From contig LGRX02034907.1 in the NCBI GenBank assembly GCA_001247695.2, positions 1 to 52,183 on the forward strand: a stretch of 52,183 nucleotides of DNA. The letters are read 5' to 3'. Under the pieces are notes generated by a model. It had not been told where the DNA came from and did not search any database. It saw only the letters and a program-made list of their open reading frames with translations. A program made the translations under genes and the position numbers. The stretch is from Cymbomonas tetramitiformis (Eukaryota > Chlorophyta > Pyramimonadophyceae > Pyramimonadales > Pyramimonadaceae). Position 1 is the first letter of the stretch, and the number at the start of each line of letters is the position of its first letter. Positions 9,262 to 20,505 of the stretch are shown here, one piece after another.

Positions 9262-12200
9262 ATGCCACGTTTATCCCTCTTGTTCGCATGCAGTCTGGCG
9301 CTATGCGGCGAGGTTTTCGCGGCCAGTCGACAAGTAATATCTATTAATCCTTCCATAGAGCTGACCGGAGAGGCTAGTCAGGAGCTCGGAGCGATGAAGT
9401 CCGAGCTTGACGAGCTCCGCCAGGAGGTTAAAGAGCTCCGCGAGGAGCTGCACCACACGAGTTATGTATCGCAAGAAAAAAGTTTCAAGCTCAGTGCTCC
9501 GCACCATAAGTACCCCCCCATCAACAAGACTGTTGAATACTTATTGAACCAAATTCACAAGGGCATGCCACGCTCATACCAAGACATCCTCCCAAGTGAG
9601 TTCTCTTTGCTCTGTGTTCTGCCGTTTCGCACCACTGCGTTCATCTCGATTGCCGGATTTCACTTTAGGCCTACGCAAACTTGCCCCTTGGTGTTCGTCG
9701 TGCCCAGTGCAGGCCCTGCAAGGACGCCTACCAGAGTTTCCACTCGAGTCACACGCCCTTTGCCCAAGCTTTAGGCGCGGTTAGTTTGTCGTGCTACAAA
9801 ACACATGTATTTAGACATAATATTTGTTTGTTGTTGGGTGACTGCATACATACAAATCACACGTATTTAGACAGGATATTTGTGTGTTATTGGGTGTGTC
9901 ACACCTCGTCTTGCATATCAAGAGTATACCTCTCATCCAGGTCCAACGCTCGCAAGTACTTCGACTGCTTTGGTTTTTTTGGCACACACCTGACTCGTAA
10001 CATTGTTTCCCCTTCTGTTTTCCTTTCTCACTTTTAGTTTTGTCTCTGTTTGGAAGCTTTTCGTATGGTTTGTCCCCCAAGTCAGCGGCTCAATGTGCTC
10101 TGCGATCACGAACTGCGCGTCTAGCCTCATGTGGGCCGAGCATATTCGCTTGTGCGCTGTAACCCCCTGTGCTATGTTTTTTTTCTTTATGTCGTATTCC
10201 CACGGCTTTTTCTAAATAGCTTTTGCCGTTACAGCGGAGCTTTGATTCCGCGTTCTGGCACTCCGAAGGAAGATGCAACTTCTGCACAACACTACCGGCC
10301 CGTACAGCTCAGGTTAATGGTATCAGTGAAATCGGACATTAACAGCGTGGGATTTATTATGTGTTCTGTCTTTGGATCCTGCAGCGGGCGAGAGCTTTTG
10401 GTCCTCTTCTATGTACCTGACGGAGGGCGCCTTCTATCCTGGCATCAACGGCTCCAAGCCAAGACCTGTAGCTTTGGACGACGTTATTGCGATTCAGGAG
10501 CGTACGCTGACGAGGTATGGCCTGAACTTATACGACGGTGCCACCTGGCAAATTGCCCTGACCCTCGCGGGCCGGAAGGATATGTCCGATATCTACGAGC
10601 GAGAGATTCTGTACACCTCCAGCACAGGCTCCAACCCGAACTCTATCCCTGTCAGCGGCATCGACCAAATTCGTGCCATTAAGGATCAATATTCCTACGG
10701 TAAGAACAAAATCAAGGGAAAGGATCTGGATAAAGTTACACTCCCTGGTAACGCGACCAACGTGCCGCAGAAAGACTCTGGCTTCGCCGGCGACAAAGCC
10801 GTCCAGGAGCTCCCGGGTGTGTCTCCCTTCACCAAGGCAAATATCTTCACACTTGAGTGAGTCGCGAAGTGGAGACTAGGGACGTCCGAAAGGCGGAACA
10901 GTCGATACTGCTTTGCTGAAACTTGCAGCTGTGCATGCTTGGCATAGGCCTTGTAAAGGATTCTGGCCCCCGGTTTTTCTTCTTCTTTTGAAACTGAACA
11001 GGAAAACCTCCGCCGCACGTTCGTGTGCTACAGTCCCAAGCTTCGGCTCACCAGCTTTCTTTCTTCCAGTTCAAGCTTGAGGGAACCCGCTTAGCCGCCA
11101 CATGCTGCGGGACAATGCAAGGCTCGAATCCTCAGTCCGGGATAGGCACGACAGCTGAGGGCAGGGACGGGACGCCTTGCTTTTTACCGCAAGCTTCTAA
11201 TGAAATTCCGCCTTCGCGGTGAAAACCCCACCGGGTCACGCTATCGGTGTGGGTCTTCGCAGGTGGCCTATTCTTCCGCATGATCAACCCTCAGTACAAG
11301 ATGGAGGACCCCTTCACCGGGTTTTTCGGGTCACAGTGGAAGTATCCCCACCCCAACAATGACTCCACGACCAAGTGGAACATTTTCGGTCTCATCCACC
11401 ACAACGATTGGAAACCAATTATGGGGGAGAACGTCTGGGCTGCGTTCATTGGTCCTCTCCAGGCCATGTGGATTCAGAACTGTACGGAATTGGGCGGTTA
11501 CAACGTCACTCATAACAAGACCGATATGCCTGACGGTATGCTGGGCCCGAACTTACTCAACTGGTTCTTCCAAAAATCTTATCTGCTTTTGAAAAAAACA
11601 GAGTGCAGCCATTTCGGCTTGCCGCTTCTGCCCTCTGAAACTTTATGTATTTTTTTTAAAGGTTTAAACAGTATCAACTTGTCTCTTGCCCCAGTCGCCA
11701 GTTGGGCACTTCTCACTCCCTCGACGCCCGTCGGGGTCGCATGCGTCGGTAGCACATACAGATACACACTCCTAAGATGCGTTGGCTCCCTTTTTCTTGC
11801 ATCTTTGCTCGAAAACTGTTGTCCTCAGTGTATGTACCTTTGCACTTCCTCTCGGTCCCAAGTTCCACCCGTACACGTGTGATGCTATTTCGAGTAGCCC
11901 GGGGAATTGGAAGTATGTTTTTCGTGATTCTTCTGTGGTGGCGTATTTGTTTTGAAACAGGTATGTGCATCCGTCACTTCGAGACCTTCGAGGATACCCC
12001 TGCGCAGCTCCAGCTCGGGATGTCCATCTTCCCTGCGCTGAACGAGATGCAGAGTCCACTCGGCTCGATGTATCACTGCCCTAAGGGAAGCTCGCTCTTC
12101 CCTCCCGATGACTCCAAGGACGGTGAGGAGACAAACGTTTCCAACGAGAACAATGTCTCCGCCATGGCCGCCTTCAAGATGTTCTGGCAGATCATGTTCA

Positions 12201-13413
12201 ACCGTACTGTTGGCACCACCGACACAAAGCTCGTGAAGGCCAAGTCTGACATCACCAAGTTGATTCAAGGTGAAGCCACCTTGCCGGTTCCCGGAAATAC
12301 GGAAACGTGTATTCTCTCGACGGGGTTGGGCGGTAACTTGCTGTGCGGGCCTTTAGCATGTCCGCCCGGTCTCAGCTTCTCTGGCACAAGTTGTGCGCTT
12401 CGAAAGCGTATTCATTGGCCAGGTTGTTGCCTCCAAAGCTTGTTGACTCCGTGTCTAATAGTTAACAAACACAAACTGGCACTTCCTGTGAGTTGGACTG
12501 GTATGGGCTCCGTCGACTGTGCCTGGGGTGACAGTGGAACGTGCTTCCCTCTCTTTTCAGGCGGCTGCGCTGGCAGTGTATTTCACCGCTCTTTCACCAG
12601 GACTGCCTTTTGCTGAGAAGCGCCAAGGTGGAGGGTGATGCAGGACTGGACAAGTGGTTCAAGAACTACCTCATCCGCTCGGCAACTGGCTCCAAGGGCC
12701 TCACTCACGTGGCATCTCAGGGTGGCCACGTCACTTTTGACGGTGAATATCACGAGGCTCCTTTCACACAGCCTTCTGGTTTTGCGGTGGATTGCCAGAC
12801 CTGGGGAATGCTCGTCCTCGGCCAGAAGTACATCGATGACGCGTATGGCGCCGGAATGGCGTACAACGTGTGGCAAAAGACCAAGGAGTTGTCTGGATAC
12901 TTCGATCCTAACGGCGAGCTCGGCGGTGTGGGTTATACCAACCTGTGTAACGGCACCACTGCGGATGAGAACTGCAAGCACGCGGTCTGGTCCGCTGAGT
13001 GGACCTTCGGGGCAATCTTCATGGCAGAACGACTATCATATGAGTATGACCAGGCAGGCGAGGCCCAGTATGCTACGGACCTGAAGAAGGATGCAGAGTC
13101 CATGCGGAAACTTTTGCGACGCCCGATGGTGCGAGGAAACGCGTCAGAGTGGGCTGGGGGAGGACTGGAGCAGGAGGATGGCTCATACCTCTATGCCAAC
13201 GATCGTTTCTTCATTCCTTGGGGTTGGTATGCCAACCCTATCGGTGCAACCTGCTCGACCTCGTGGAGTGTTATGGACAACTTCAACTTCAACCCCTTCA
13301 CACTGGGCGGTGGTTGGGAAAGCCCAATTCCCGATCCTACTCCCACTCAGTTGAAGGAGCACGCTGAGATTCACAAGCAGGTGTTCGGAGAGGAGCCTCC
13401 CTTTGAGTATTAA
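9262..13413 (+). CDS. secreted multi-exon protein, probably carbohydrate-active
   Basis: Exon 1 is 9262-9595: a signal peptide (hydrophobic 'LSLLFACSLALCG', then 'VFAAS') followed by a short heptad coiled coil ('ELDELRQEVKELREEL'). Exon 2 starts at 10385 and joins in frame (phase 1). Exon 3 is about 11263-11535 and exon 4 about 11961-12269, joined in frame through a GGTATG junction. The last exon ends at 13413. The 10816/10856 donor and the 12269-12630 junction are not resolved: the best GT-AG choices leave frame changes, so there is a missed small exon, an indel or unusual splice sites. The C-terminal exon is rich in Trp, Gly and Asn, with 'WTFGAIFMAERLSYEYDQAG' and 'FFIPWGWYANPIGATCSTSW', reminiscent of (alpha/alpha)6-barrel glycosidases. 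I cannot name the family. Potential N-glycosylation sites fit secretion. Confidence 0.72.
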
Positions 13414-14007
13414 ATTGTCAGCAGTCTTGAGCTTGGATGTAGTTTGGTTCAGGAAATGAACCCGCCATTATTATTGTCACAACTGTCGGACCCATGCCCA
13501 TTTTGAAATGGCACATTTTCCAGTGGGCTCAATTCAATTCATCCATCCGATGTATGGGTGGCAATTAATGAAGATAATCAAAATCCAGCTAAAATGAAAG
13601 TGAAATGAAGAAAGTCCGGCCAAGTTTTGATTGACAACTCTTGGAAAGTTAGTAACGTATCACAGCAGTTTGTAAGGAACATGATAGTGGATATAGTAAG
13701 ATACATATTGCAAATTGATAACTGCTTCGTCCATCAACCCTTTTCTCACAAGGAGACACTTACATGGTTAGAAAAGAGGGGTACACAATCATGCCAAAAC
13801 CACATTATCAAATATGCCAGTAGCTAATTATGCGCACCTTTTAATCCTAATACATTAATGCGAGCAGTAGTATGTATGCCCGTTCACCGACAAAGTTTTC
13901 CCCCACCAACAAAACCCTAGGCTTCGCCTAGGGTTGGGAAAAATTCTATCGGTCAACGTGCGCACAAACTACTGCCTACGTGTCAAGCCCTAGGATGACG
14001 TGTCAAT
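13414..14007. other. 3' flank of the host gene, no gene seen
   Basis: AT-rich downstream sequence with no convincing frame. A small hairpin (ACCCTAGGC/GCCTAGGGT, about 13914-13934) lies near its end and marks the approach to the viral tract. Confidence 0.5.
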
Positions 14008-14095
14008 TCCGGTGAGCTTCCGGTGAATTTTATCCGGTCCGGTGAGCTTCCGGTGAATTTATCCGGTCCGGTGAGCTTTTCCGGTGGAATAAATA
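14008..14095 (+). repeat. CCGGTGAGCTTCCGGTGAAT tandem repeat at the viral edge
   Basis: Three imperfect units of 'tccggtgagcttccggtgaa' followed by TTTATCCGG. The last unit runs into 'tccggtggaataaatata'. The same 18 bases recur at about 21789-21806, at the point where the lipase pseudogene is cut off. GC content falls sharply after this point, so it is close to the left boundary of the PLV-A DNA. Confidence 0.7.
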
Positions 14096-14193
14096 TAAAT
14101 TTGATAAAATGAAAAAAAGAATTTATCATAAAAATAATAAATTAATAAGATGTAAATACGTTAGAATAAATCTAGATATGATTTATCTAAAAG

Positions 14194-14775
14194 TTACGAC
14201 ACCACAACTGGGGATTGTGATGGTTGTCGAGTTAATTCTAATACAAATCGAAGTACAGAACTATTAGCCGTAAAATTTCCATTTAGTGAACTAATTTGAA
14301 GTTCGAGGTTACTGTTTCCAATGACATTCGATGAAGCTATTAATGTGAAAGGGTTACTTATTGGAGTAAATATAGCAAGACCTGAGCATTTTAAAACATA
14401 GTTGTCTCCAATAAATTGATTTACACTTGCATCGGCGTGTTGAATTTTGAATTTTACAGTATTTGTATTTAATTCGTTACCTTCTAATTCAAAAATATGC
14501 ATTGCACTAAATGAATTTTCTTCGAATTCTAAAATACGAATACCTTGTCCGGGTAGTGGATTATTTCTTTGAAAATTAGTTATATCAAGATTTCCATATT
14601 TTAAAGTTTTTGTTTCAAAGACGTCTTTTACCGTAACTTTGCCGTTAGCTCGTTCAATATCATTTGTTGTTCCTTGTACATCAAGCCATTTTGAACTTCC
14701 CCCACTCGGTGCATTTCCATTAACGGTTGTACATTGTAGATTTTTACAAATCAAATCTTTACCAAAAGAAGCCAT
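14194..14775 (-). CDS. putative virion fibre/adhesin-like protein, MASFGK family
   Basis: 193 residues starting MASFGKDLICKNLQ. It shares the first residues with two other genes in the cluster (starts at 16624 and 16998). It is rich in Asn, Ser, Thr and beta-prone stretches, with no signal peptide and few charged runs, as in tail-fibre or virion attachment proteins. Its position in a same-strand cluster of structural-looking genes in AT-rich viral DNA suggests a virion surface role. No enzyme motif is visible. The open frame is intact. Confidence 0.6.
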   Translation of the reverse strand: MASFGKDLICKNLQCTTVNGNAPSGGSSKWLDVQGTTNDIERANGKVTVKDVFETKTLKYGNLDITNFQRNNPLPGQGIRILEFEENSFSAMHIFELEGNELNTNTVKFKIQHADASVNQFIGDNYVLKCSGLAIFTPISNPFTLIASSNVIGNSNLELQISSLNGNFTANSSVLRFVLELTRQPSQSPVVVS

Positions 14776-14813
14776 TTTTATTTTATAATATAAAATAAAT
14801 ATAAGATATAAAT

Positions 14814-16624
14814 TTATAATTTAAAATCAGGTTTAATCCAAACCAATAATCCCGAACCCGAAGTTGTTATAACTTTACTTTCCATACACACGCCAATAAT
14901 TCCAACATTATTTGTAGTAATTTGTGAAGAATTGACTGAACCTCCCGAAGCACAACCTAACATTTGACCTTTGACATAACTTCCATCAATAGCTTTACAA
15001 GTTGTGAATCCTTTTGTGCAAACAAAACAAGAATTTCCTGTATTTGAATTTTGAACACAAACACCAATAGGCATACAATTTTGATTAGATTGACTTGCCG
15101 ACGCTGAATATATTTTTACACCATTTACATTAGTAAAGTCGTCGTCAAATTGAACAATATCTCCAGCACTTATACTATTTCCGGTATTATTTTCAAAAGT
15201 GAATATATCACCGGTATGAGGAACGGGACTTGAAGGTAAAGTAGCTACATATGCATTTGTTAAATTTGTCAATGGAACACCTAAGGTTGTCAATGATGAG
15301 GTTGGGGTTGTATACGCCCAATCTATGCTACTAACAATTCTTATAGCAGTACAATCCAAATCTCCCGTTAAATTAATATTCGTAGCTGTATTATTCACGG
15401 CACAAACTTCAGCTAATGATGGAATACCACCGCTTGCACTGATTGGACCAAATCTCACTTCGTTGCTACTTGTATCATAAAACAAAACTTGTGATTCGCT
15501 TGGAGCGTCGGGTGATTGTCTTATAGGTCTAATATAACAAGAATTATTTACCCCAGCATTAAGTTCAACACCACTTGCGTTTAAAATTATAGTGTTATCC
15601 AAAGCCGTCGCACTTTGTGAAGAATTTTGACCGCTCAAAGCACCTATATTAATTGAACTCTCGCCCGCCAAATATTCACCCGCGAATTTTCCAATATTGA
15701 CTGAATTCACGGAAGCAAAGCTTTGCCCAGCGTCGTCCCCAACGTTTACGACGAAAGCATTACATTGATTGTTCCCGGCACCCGAACCTATGCATATTGA
15801 ATCGTTCAAACAATTAAAAGCCCCACTATTTCTACCTATCAAAACCGAACGGTTTGCATTTGGAAAACCGTCATTTTGAGTTGTTTCGCCAATAGATACC
15901 AATCCATTACCCGCTGTGCCCGCTTTAATTCTAAATAAATTTCCATCACATTCTTCTTGATTTATTATAAGTTTTCCGGTTCCCGTAAAAGAAATATCAT
16001 TTGTGCTAGTTGTACTTCCTTGGTCGGTAACAGATTGTAAATTTTGATTAGCCCCGGAAGGCAAGTTTTGAAGCAAAGAACCGTCACCAATAAATTTTCC
16101 AGAATTCAAAGTAATATCACCGGTGTTTAAAATCAATTGACCATTATTAAGGAGCACACCGGCTCCAAGCGGTTCTACATTCAATGTTGTTTGCATAAAT
16201 GTCCATTCATTCACACCGGTGTCTCCAATTTTCAAGCGAGTTTTAGAAACAGGGTCATTTGATTTAATTTCAAAAGAACTATCAAGTTCATCTAAACCTA
16301 TCGAAAATTTTGATTTAGTTGCAGGATTATTTAAAATAAAATCATAAAAATTGATATTATTCACTAAATTTAAATCACCGTCAGTTTGTAATTTCATAAA
16401 TTCTCTTTGATTATCTACATCTGTATTGTCTATATATGAAATATCTCCACGGTATAAAAAAAAGTTGAAGCCATATGAATTGTTTGGCAAGGATTTGAAT
16501 TATCACCTATTTGATTTACATTTAATTGATTAATTGTTAATGGGTCGGGAATGGGTGTTGATGGGCCAGGGTCGGTTACATTGTTTAACGTTGTAAGAAA
16601 TACATTTTTGCCAAAAGAACTCAT
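14814..16624 (-). pseudogene. fibre-like protein with YadA-head-like repeats, one frameshift
   Basis: The gene starts at 16624 (MSSFGKNVFLTTLNNV) and is read to about 16460, where a run of eight T (plus-strand A) switches frame. It then continues uninterrupted for about 545 codons to 14814. The middle carries repeats of the type 'SVLIGRNSGAFNC', 'SICIGSGAGNNQC', 'SVNIGKFAGEYLAG' and 'SINIGALSGQNS', spaced about 20-25 residues. These resemble trimeric adhesin head repeats seen in phage and large-virus fibres. The C-terminal part has Cys-rich and beta-rich stretches. Likely role: host attachment by a trimeric fibre. The indel lies in a homopolymer, so it may be decay or an assembly error. Confidence 0.68.
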
Positions 16625-16650
16625 ATATATATTATAATATAATTTTATAT

Positions 16651-16806
16651 TTATGGGGTTGGTTGAGCAAGTTTCATACACACCGTTCCAAATTTATCAG
16701 TTGGATTCGCTTTGAATACATATAATCCATTTACATTTGTAATATCTTCAACCGGAGGAACGTTAGTTGTTTCTACGATAGGCAAACCTTGAAATCTAAC
16801 TTTCAT
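16651..16806 (-). CDS. small viral ORF (51 residues)
   Basis: ATG at 16806, stop at 16651-16653. It begins MKVRFQGLPIVETT and contains 'VNGLYVFKANPTDKFGTV'. The phrase 'DITNVNGLY.F' resembles 'KISNVNELAGYKSYIFG' in the gene at 17010, suggesting the two are related small structural proteins. No named family. Confidence 0.5.
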   Translation of the reverse strand: MKVRFQGLPIVETTNVPPVEDITNVNGLYVFKANPTDKFGTVCMKLAQPTP

Positions 16807-16827
16807 TTTATTTTTTTGCAGCCATAT

Positions 16828-16998
16828 TCAAAACTGTACACCCGGGTCACCACTTTGACTTCCATCAATATCTATATTAATATCAGCTCCAACCATTTGT
16901 AAAGTTGTTCTTGTTACTTTATTTTTAGCACCAATAAGTACACCATCTCCAACTGTAAGAGTTTTATTCATAATCAATTCTTTTCCAAAAGACGACAT
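16828..16998 (-). CDS. short MSSFGK-family protein
   Basis: Starts MSSFGKELIMNKTLTVGDGV and is 56 codons long. It shares the start of the two larger fibre-like genes. The frame stops at TGA (16828-16830); a single-base shift would add a few residues before the next gene, so it may be slightly truncated. It is probably an N-terminal virion-assembly module with little or no fibre attached. Confidence 0.5.
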   Translation of the reverse strand: MSSFGKELIMNKTLTVGDGVLIGAKNKVTRTTLQMVGADINIDIDGSQSGDPGVQF

Positions 16999-17009
16999 TG
17001 TATATAATA

Positions 17010-17287
17010 TTACACAAAGAAAGAATTTGCGGGTTTTAAAATAGGATTATTTAATGGATGTTGTTCGGGAAAGGTAAACATTGAAGTTTTCAAAGTTGGT
17101 TTATCTCCATGTCCAAAAATATAAGATTTATATCCAGCTAATTCATTTACATTTGAAATTTTGGCTGGGGGTAAAGTTATGTCACTTATCGATTTACAAG
17201 GCAATTGTTGCATAGAAGGTGGTCTAAACCCGGACATTTGCATTAGAGAAGGTGGTAATTCAGCTTTATTTTGACCTATACGTTCAC
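17010..17287 (-). pseudogene. 3' part of a viral gene split by a hAT insertion
   Basis: This minus-strand frame enters from the hAT element and encodes the last 90 or so residues of a small protein ('PPSLMQMSGFRPPSMQQLPC' near the start). Its first codons, from ATG at 20477, lie on the other side of the insertion (20438-20477). Removing 17288-20429 and one 8-bp duplication leaves 318 bases, exactly 106 codons, with both pieces in frame. No family recognised; it probably belongs to the small structural cluster. Confidence 0.7.
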
Positions 17288-17339
17288 CAAGGTACCGTAT
17301 CGGTTCCCAAAACGCGTATCGATAGTTTTCGATATAATG

Positions 17340-18250
17340 AAGTTTGTTGTCGACAGATACCGATAACACTGCAAAACTTGTCGACAAATATGAATAACAC
17401 CATTATTGTTGTCGACATACCGATAACTACACGAAAGTTGTCGACAGATACCGACAAGAAACGAAAACTTGTAGACAGATATTGATATTCCGATTTTCCC
17501 GATATATCGATATATCGGGATATCGACAAAGAGTGATAAATTTGTCCAAATATGACCCTTACGCCGTTAATGTCGTACGGGTTTATCTGTGTTCGCTTGA
17601 CTGGGCCTCGATCCTTGTGCGACGTAACCGTGCTTGTAGAGCCCCCCCGAATTTCCGGGCACGACCCATCCTGAATTTTCAAATCACGATCGACAAGCCT
17701 ACTTTTCAAATTCCGAGAAATGAGAGCTCACACGAATACCGTGTCACGGTTCAATATTATGTCACGAATACTCCTTGATCGATACGAAAAAGCAAATGAA
17801 AACCCTAAACACCCCAATTTGGGATCGATATGGCAATTGATGAATGTGCATCATGAATGAACGCCACGGATGGAATACTCGTAAGAAAAGCACGCAAGAT
17901 CGATCGCTCCGTGGGTGTTTCAAAGTCAACGCCAAGGCATGCATCCATCCACCGCCGCCGCCACACGAGCCAATCGTGCGGGATGCGCACGATCCGACAT
18001 CCGAGATATCGATATTTCCGATATCATCAAATGTTATCGATATCCTTGTCCACAAAATGTTGTCGAGATACCGATAACATCCAAAACTTGTCGAAGATAT
18101 GAATAACACCGTTATTGTTGTCGAGAGATACCGATAACTACACGAAAGTTGTCGACGGATATTGATATTCCGATATCGCAAAAAAAAAAAAAAGTTGTCG
18201 ACAGATACCGATATCTCCGATATATCGATATATCGGATATCGGAGATATC
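17340..18250 (+). repeat. pair of direct repeats with GTTGTCGACAGATACCGATA units
   Basis: About 180 bp at 17345-17530 recurs, diverged, at 18060-18250. Both contain 'taccgataactacacgaaag' and end in runs of CGATATATCGATATATCGG. The 500 bases between them have short open frames on both strands but nothing recognisable. Possibly a local duplication within the hAT interior. Confidence 0.65.
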
Positions 18251-18451
18251 GATGGTAGGCTATTTAATTTAGATTATTTCTTTCAGATTTTAGATTAACC
18301 CATTTTCATGTTGATTTTAGATTAAGTTTTCTTGATGTCATCCGGCTATTACCGGTGCATGCGTCCATGACGCTGTACTGTACCTGTTGAGCTATCGCCA
18401 TGCCATGCGAAGTATTACACTGAAGAGTTGTCTTGCCGTGATGTCCATATG

Positions 18452-18509
18452 TCCGAATGGAACCAAAAACCGTTCGATTTTAATCGAACGGTTTTTGGTT
18501 CCATTCGGA
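18452..18509. repeat. 58-bp palindrome
   Basis: TCCGAATGGAACCAAAAACC... is mirrored exactly as its complement around a 4-base centre (27-bp arms). It is followed at 18512-18529 by a second palindrome, GATTCACGGCCGTGAATC. No coding potential. Confidence 0.9.
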
Positions 18510-18630
18510 AAGATTCACGGCCGTGAATCTAAAAGTCGCGGCCGTGAATAACAGGGATATATGACTTTTATTATTTGCCATCTTTGCCACAATAGACACT
18601 CACGGCGTGTTCTGCTTGAAAAAAAGTAAG

Positions 18631-19700
18631 TAACTTGAAGCCTTGAGCTTCAAGTAACTCAAAGGTATGTATCTTGGCAGTATGTGTGTCAAGTTTCGTG
18701 CTCTAGGACGCACGGGAAGCCCTCGGCTGTTTGGCATCTTTGGGTTTGGGTGGCACGTTCGAACCCAAACCCAAAACATCTGCCTTAGAAATAAATTGCG
18801 CGTTTCGCGCACAAGTAAGTTGAAGCCTTGAGCTTCTGGTAACTTAAAGATATGTACCATGGTAGTATGTGTGCCAAGTTTCGTGCTCTAGGACGCACGG
18901 GAAGCCCTCGGCTGTTTGGCATCTTTGGGTTTGGGTGTCACGTTCGAACCCAAACCCAAAACATCTGCCTTAGAAATAAATTGCGCGTTTCGCGCACAAG
19001 TAACTTGAAGCCTTGAGCTTCAAGTAACTCAAAGATATGTATCTTGGGAGTATGTGTGCCAAGTTTCGTGCTCTAGGACGCACGGGAAGCCCTCGGCTGT
19101 TTGGCATCTTTGGGTTTGGGTGTCACGTTCGAACCCAAACCCAAAACATCTGCCTTAGAAATAAATTGCGCGTTTCGCGCACAAGTACCTTGAAGCCTTG
19201 AGCTTCAAGTAACTCAAAGATATGTATCTTGGCAGTATGTGTGCCAAGTTTCGTGCTCTACTAGGACGCACGGGAAGCCCTCGGCTGTTTGGCATCTTTG
19301 GGTTTGGGTGTCACGTTCGAACCCAAACCCAAAACATCTGCCTTAGAATTAAATTGCGCGTTTCGCGCACAAGTAACTTGAAGCCTTGAGCTTCTGGTAA
19401 CTTAAATATATGTACCATGGTAGTATGTGTGACAAGTTTCGTGCGTTAGGACGCACGGGAAGCCCTCGGCTGTTTGGCATCTTTGGGTGTGGGTGTCACG
19501 TTCGAACCCAAACCCAAAACATCTGCCTTAGAAATAAATTGCGCGTTTCGCGCACAAGTAACTTGAAGCCTTGAGCTTCTGGTAACTTAAATATATGTAC
19601 CATGGTAGTATTCGTGCCAAGTTTCGTGCTTAGGACGCACGGGAAGCCCTCGGCTGTTTGGCATCTTTGGGTTTGGGTGTCACGTTCGAACCCAAAGCCA
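18631..19700 (+). repeat. 185-bp tandem repeat, six copies
   Basis: Copies begin near 18631, 18816, 19001, 19186, 19373 and 19558. Each holds 'acttgaagccttgagcttc', 'cgtgctctaggacgcacggg', 'ggctgtttggcatctttggg' with its inverted partner, and 'attgcgcgtttcgcgcaca'. The last copy decays after about 19700. Each unit contains several short hairpins. No conserved frame runs through all units. Confidence 0.9.
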
Positions 19701-20505
19701 AAGGCAAAGGCATAGGACAGTTTCGTAGATTCTGTCCCGATGCCTTTGCAACCTCGCTTGCTAACTCATATTACAATGAATATTCAACATTCAAGCGTTG
19801 GATACCCCACGCCAACGGGAAGCGCTCGGCTGATTTGTTATTTGGGTATGCGCACCCAAATGACAAAAAACGCATATTTGAAACTCGTTAGTTTCAAAGA
19901 TGCGTGGCCGATGCCTTCGTGCTTATGTGTGTTAATCCATATGAAATATTCCATGGAATAAATGTGAATATCCCGCACAAACGGGAAGCGCTCGGCCGTT
20001 TTGTAAAATTAGGGTGCACCCAAAATACAAAACGCATCTTTGAAACTCGGAAGTTTCAAAGATGCTTGCCGGTCGCGTGCAGCGGTAAAAAGCAAGTCAA
20101 AGGGTGTAGGATATAGAAGAAGTACAGGGGCCTTTTTTTCAAGCAGAACACGCCGTGAGTGTCTATTACAACGGCGCCCACCATTATCACAAGCGAGACA
20201 AACCTTCTTAAAGCTTTTTGGAGGCAGCAGCGGGAGGTGGCACCAGCGGGAACGAGAGCGTTTGACCTGTGTGCACATTATTTGAACACGAGTCGTGAAA
20301 AGGACCACCGGTCATAGCCGGATGACATCAAGAAAACTTAATCTAAACTCAACATGAAAATGGGTTAATCTAAAATCTGTGAGAAATAGTCTAAATTAAA
20401 CATTTTTTCGATATGGATACGGTGCCTTGACGTTCACCTAAACTTGTCGCGGAGTCATTTGGTTGAAATCGATTCATTTTTTTATTAAAATATATTTTTC
20501 TATAT

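Larger units (their letters stand above)
18263..20400. mobile_element. inverted-repeat element nested in the hAT
   Basis: About 95 bp from TTTAATTTAG (18263) through 'gatgtcatccggctat' (about 18345) is inverted at about 20310-20400 with only a few mismatches. No clear target duplication is visible, so the exact ends are uncertain and it may be an internal part of the host hAT. It encloses palindromes and a 185-bp tandem array; no protein gene is seen. Confidence 0.65.
17288..20429. mobile_element. second hAT-type element, inserted in a viral gene
   Basis: Ends are CAAGGTACCGTATC (17288-17301) and the complement of CAAGGCACCGTATC (20416-20429): 14 bp with one mismatch. The 8-bp duplication is ACGTTCAC (17280-17287 and 20430-20437). 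A YARNG-type terminus plus 8-bp duplication is hAT-like. No transposase frame is seen. The 3.1-kb interior is filled by repeats, including a probable nested element (18263-20400). Confidence 0.8.

Noticed and set aside
17340..18250. Direct repeats considered as LTRs of a small retroelement
   Set aside because: No TG...CA ends, primer-binding site, polypurine tract or coding region between them.
18631..19700. The 185-bp array considered as a CRISPR-like array
   Set aside because: Units are contiguous tandem copies without unique spacers, and the context is eukaryotic and transposon-derived.
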